A stretch of 6,717 bases of DNA from JAMCZZ01 sp964363695. Lineage in GTDB: Bacteria > Patescibacteriota > UBA1384 > XYA2-FULL-43-10 > 1-14-0-10-43-13. This document shows, one piece after another, positions 5,248-6,717 of the stretch. The stretch covers positions 1 through 6,717 of the forward strand of contig CAYIJI010000049.1 of the NCBI GenBank assembly GCA_964363695.1, read 5' to 3'. Position numbers and translations under genes: made by a program. Under the pieces are notes generated by a model. That model did no database searches, was not told where the DNA came from, and worked only from the letters and a program-made list of their open reading frames with translations. Position 1 is the first letter of the stretch. Each line of letters begins with the position of its first letter.

Positions 5248-5391
5248 TACAAATATTGGTAACCACTCACTGTCATTCCAGACTTGATCTGGAATCTAGA
5301 AATTATGCAAGCAGACTAACTCTCTGGATCCCAGATCTCAAGCTTGCAGTCTGGGATGACAACAGGGGGCAGTGAGTGGTTACAAATATTG
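5248..5391. mobile_element. MITE-like palindromic element in the der-priA gap
   Basis: This short non-autonomous element has near-perfect inverted ends: 5252-5272 and 5370-5390 are complementary at 20 of 21 positions, with core GTAACCACTCACTG. The 11-bp word TACAAATATTG occurs directly at both edges (5248-5258 and 5381-5391), like a target-site duplication, though it partly overlaps the inverted ends. Inside are two hairpins: ATTCCAGA/TCTGGAAT (5275-5282 with 5288-5295) and ATCCCAGA/TCTGGGAT (5328-5335 with 5350-5357). The internal GTCATTCC...GGGATGAC pattern recalls palindromic repeats of Rickettsiales and other bacteria; that comparison is from memory. No transposase is encoded, so an enzyme elsewhere would have to move it. 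Confidence 0.75.
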
Positions 5392-5403
5392 AAAATTAAT
5401 TTT

Positions 5404-5431
5404 TTGCTGGATACTCAATTCCTAATAATAT
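5404..5431 (+). promoter_or_regulatory. Possible promoter of priA
   Basis: TTGCTG (5404-5409), a 16-base spacer and TAATAT (5426-5431) lie just before priA. The start would be within about five to ten bases of the ATG at 5443. AAGGA (5437-5441) is present but only one base from the ATG, too close for a normal Shine-Dalgarno. Both elements are weak. Confidence 0.25.
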
Positions 5432-5442
5432 ATGCTAAGGAC

Positions 5443-6717
5443 ATGATCGCAGAAATAGTTCCAGAAAAAAGAACAGCGCCGGATAAAAATACCTTTTCAT
5501 ACTTAGTGCCAAGTGAATTGCAGAGCCAAATTCAAATTGGTTCTATTGTTGATATCCCTTTCGGCAAAAAAGAGATTCGTGGAGTTATTTTAAGAATACA
5601 GAATACAGATAACAGAATACAGGTTGACTATGAATTAAAAGAAATTAAATCGGTCAATTCTGAATTTACTATTCCGAGAGAATACTTAGATATTGCCAAA
5701 TGGATCTCCGAATATTACTTGTGTTCTCTCGGTGAAGCAATTTCGCTTTTTCTTCCTCCAGCAATCTCACATCCTCGTAATAAACTTGCAAATCACGAGT
5801 CACGAATCACTAGTCACGAAATAAGATTAACCTCTGAGCAAGAAGAGATTTTTCAAAAATTGGTCTATAAGCTATCTACAATAAACCCTAAACCATCCTT
5901 GATTCACGGCGTTACCGGAAGCGGTAAAACAGAAATATATTTAAAACTCGCCCGAGAAGCAATCAAAATAAACAAACAAGTGGTTGTGCTGGTGCCGGAA
6001 ATAATGCTGACGCCTCAGACTGTAGAAAAGTTTGAACAAATTTTCCCGGACCAAGTTTGTCTTTTGCACTCCGGCCTTTCAAAATCAGAAAAATATTTAA
6101 GCTATAAGCAATTTGCCAACAGTGAAAAAAAGATAATAATTGGTCCACGATCAGCTCTGCTTGTTCCAAATCAAAATATTGGATTAATAATTATTGATGA
6201 AGAGCAGGAAGATGCTTACAAACAGGAGAAAGATCCTCGCTATCACGCCGTAGATCTAGCGGAAAAAATTGCCCAAAAGTTAGGCGCCTTACTTGTACTT
6301 GGTACAGCAACGCCCAGGATTGAGACATACCATAAAGCCAAAAGGGGAATTTTTGACCTCTTCGAATTAAAATCAAGATATCAAAAATTAATTCTACCGC
6401 CTGCCAGAATTATAGATTTAAAAAATGAAATAAAGCACGACAATTTTTCACCAATCTCACTGGAATTGCAAAAAAATATAGCCGATATATTGAAAAACAA
6501 ACGCCATGCGATACTCTTTTTAAATCGGCGCGGAATGGCCACTTTTGTTTCCTGCCGAGAATGTGGAGGAGTGATTAATTGTCCTCGCTGCAATATTCCG
6601 ATGGTTTATCATATAAATTATGACAACCATGTTTTAAATTGCCATCATTGTGATTACAGAGTTTCCGTACCGGCTGTTTGTCCCACTTGCAAAAGTCCTA
6701 AAATAAAATTCTTCGGC
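5443..6717 (+). CDS. priA: Primosomal protein N', replication-restart helicase PriA (3' end outside window)
   Basis: PriA recognises stalled forks and D-loops and reloads the replicative helicase. The frame is open from the ATG at 5443 to the window end: 425 residues of a protein usually 650-730 long. The N-terminus MIAEIVPEKR..FSYLVP belongs to the 3' DNA-binding domain (about 1-105). A short linker (about 107-128) leads to the SF2 helicase: Walker A GVTGSGKTE (156-164), GPRSALLVP (234-242), Walker B DEEQ (252-255), GTATPRIE (287-294) and LNRRG (360-364). Zinc-binding pairs are C371/C374, C380/C383, C400/C403 and C413/C416, all eight present. Walker B is DEEQ where PriA normally has DEEH. 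Two stretches of micro-repeat DNA lie in the coding sequence (residues 51-60 and 117-126). It is divergent from der, across a MITE-like element. Confidence 0.95.
   Translation, partial: MIAEIVPEKRTAPDKNTFSYLVPSELQSQIQIGSIVDIPFGKKEIRGVILRIQNTDNRIQVDYELKEIKSVNSEFTIPREYLDIAKWISEYYLCSLGEAISLFLPPAISHPRNKLANHESRITSHEIRLTSEQEEIFQKLVYKLSTINPKPSLIHGVTGSGKTEIYLKLAREAIKINKQVVVLVPEIMLTPQTVEKFEQIFPDQVCLLHSGLSKSEKYLSYKQFANSEKKIIIGPRSALLVPNQNIGLIIIDEEQEDAYKQEKDPRYHAVDLAEKIAQKLGALLVLGTATPRIETYHKAKRGIFDLFELKSRYQKLILPPARIIDLKNEIKHDNFSPISLELQKNIADILKNKRHAILFLNRRGMATFVSCRECGGVINCPRCNIPMVYHINYDNHVLNCHHCDYRVSVPAVCPTCKSPKIKFFG
5593..5622 (+). repeat. Micro-repeat AGAATACAG within priA
   Basis: AGAATACAG occurs at 5593-5601 and again at 5614-5622, with GAATACAGA overlapping between them (5601-5609). 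The stretch encodes the low-complexity peptide RIQNTDNRIQ in the N-terminal domain and stays in frame. Confidence 0.6.
5792..5819 (+). repeat. Four tandem 7-bp units within priA
   Basis: Four consecutive heptamers fit the pattern RTCACKA: ATCACGA, GTCACGA, ATCACTA, GTCACGA. Because 7 is not a multiple of 3, each unit is read in a different frame. The array encodes part of NHESRITSHE, in the linker between the DNA-binding and helicase domains, where extra sequence is easily tolerated. Confidence 0.8.

Noticed and set aside
5432..5446. Four-codon upstream ORF (ATG CTA AGG ACA TGA) overlapping the priA start
   Set aside because: It has no ribosome binding site and would start at or before the predicted transcript start; such short frames are expected by chance.
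5792..5819. Heptamer array as a CRISPR or iteron origin
   Set aside because: The units are 7 bp with no spacers, lie within a coding gene and lack neighbouring cas or replication-origin features.
5963..6593. Three reverse ORFs (61-70 residues) opposite priA
   Set aside because: All lie antisense to conserved helicase motifs, which explain the sequence fully.

Overview
This is a compact, AT-rich bacterial chromosome segment made almost entirely of housekeeping genes: translation (infC, rpmI, rplT), lipoprotein and secretory protein maturation (lspA, lgt, lepB), a DksA/TraR-type zinc-finger protein, ribosome assembly (der) and replication restart (priA). Overlapping genes, short proteins (L35 of 60 residues, LspA of 145, Lgt of 249), the general look of the DksA-like and L20 proteins, and repeat families in the gaps suggest a Candidate Phyla Radiation (Patescibacteria, perhaps Parcubacteria-like) organism. 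That placement is an inference from sequence flavour, not from a phylogeny. TGA acts as a true stop (end of the dksA-like gene), so the code looks standard.

Layout. Positions 1-1507 (+) hold the classical infC-rpmI-rplT ribosomal operon, with infC missing its first few codons at the window edge. The two gaps in this operon are each filled by a copy of the same ~197-bp hairpin-like repeat, the most striking structure in the window. A perfect 18-bp hairpin at 1523-1563 ends the operon and also serves the opposing genes. Positions 1538-3052 (-) hold lgt, a dksA/traR-like gene and lspA, overlapping head to tail. A 154-bp divergent region with two interlocked promoters separates lgt from lepB (3207-3902, +). 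lepB runs 42 bp into the 3' end of the convergent der (3861-5210, -). A 232-bp divergent gap between der and priA carries a MITE-like palindromic element with 21-bp inverted ends and 11-bp flanking direct repeats. priA (5443 onward, +) runs off the right edge after about 425 codons.

How the parts fit. Lgt, LspA and LepB are the membrane enzymes that act on exported proteins: Lgt lipidates prolipoproteins, LspA removes their signal peptides, and LepB cleaves ordinary signal peptides. lgt/lspA and lepB start from overlapping divergent promoters, so they may compete for polymerase. No gap exceeds 300 bases, and I saw no tRNA, rRNA, CRISPR array, transposase or defence genes. I do not see a new multi-gene system. 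The points worth following are the paired repeats around rpmI, the MITE-like element, the interlocked promoters, unusual active-site residues in Lgt, LspA and PriA, and micro-repeats inside priA.
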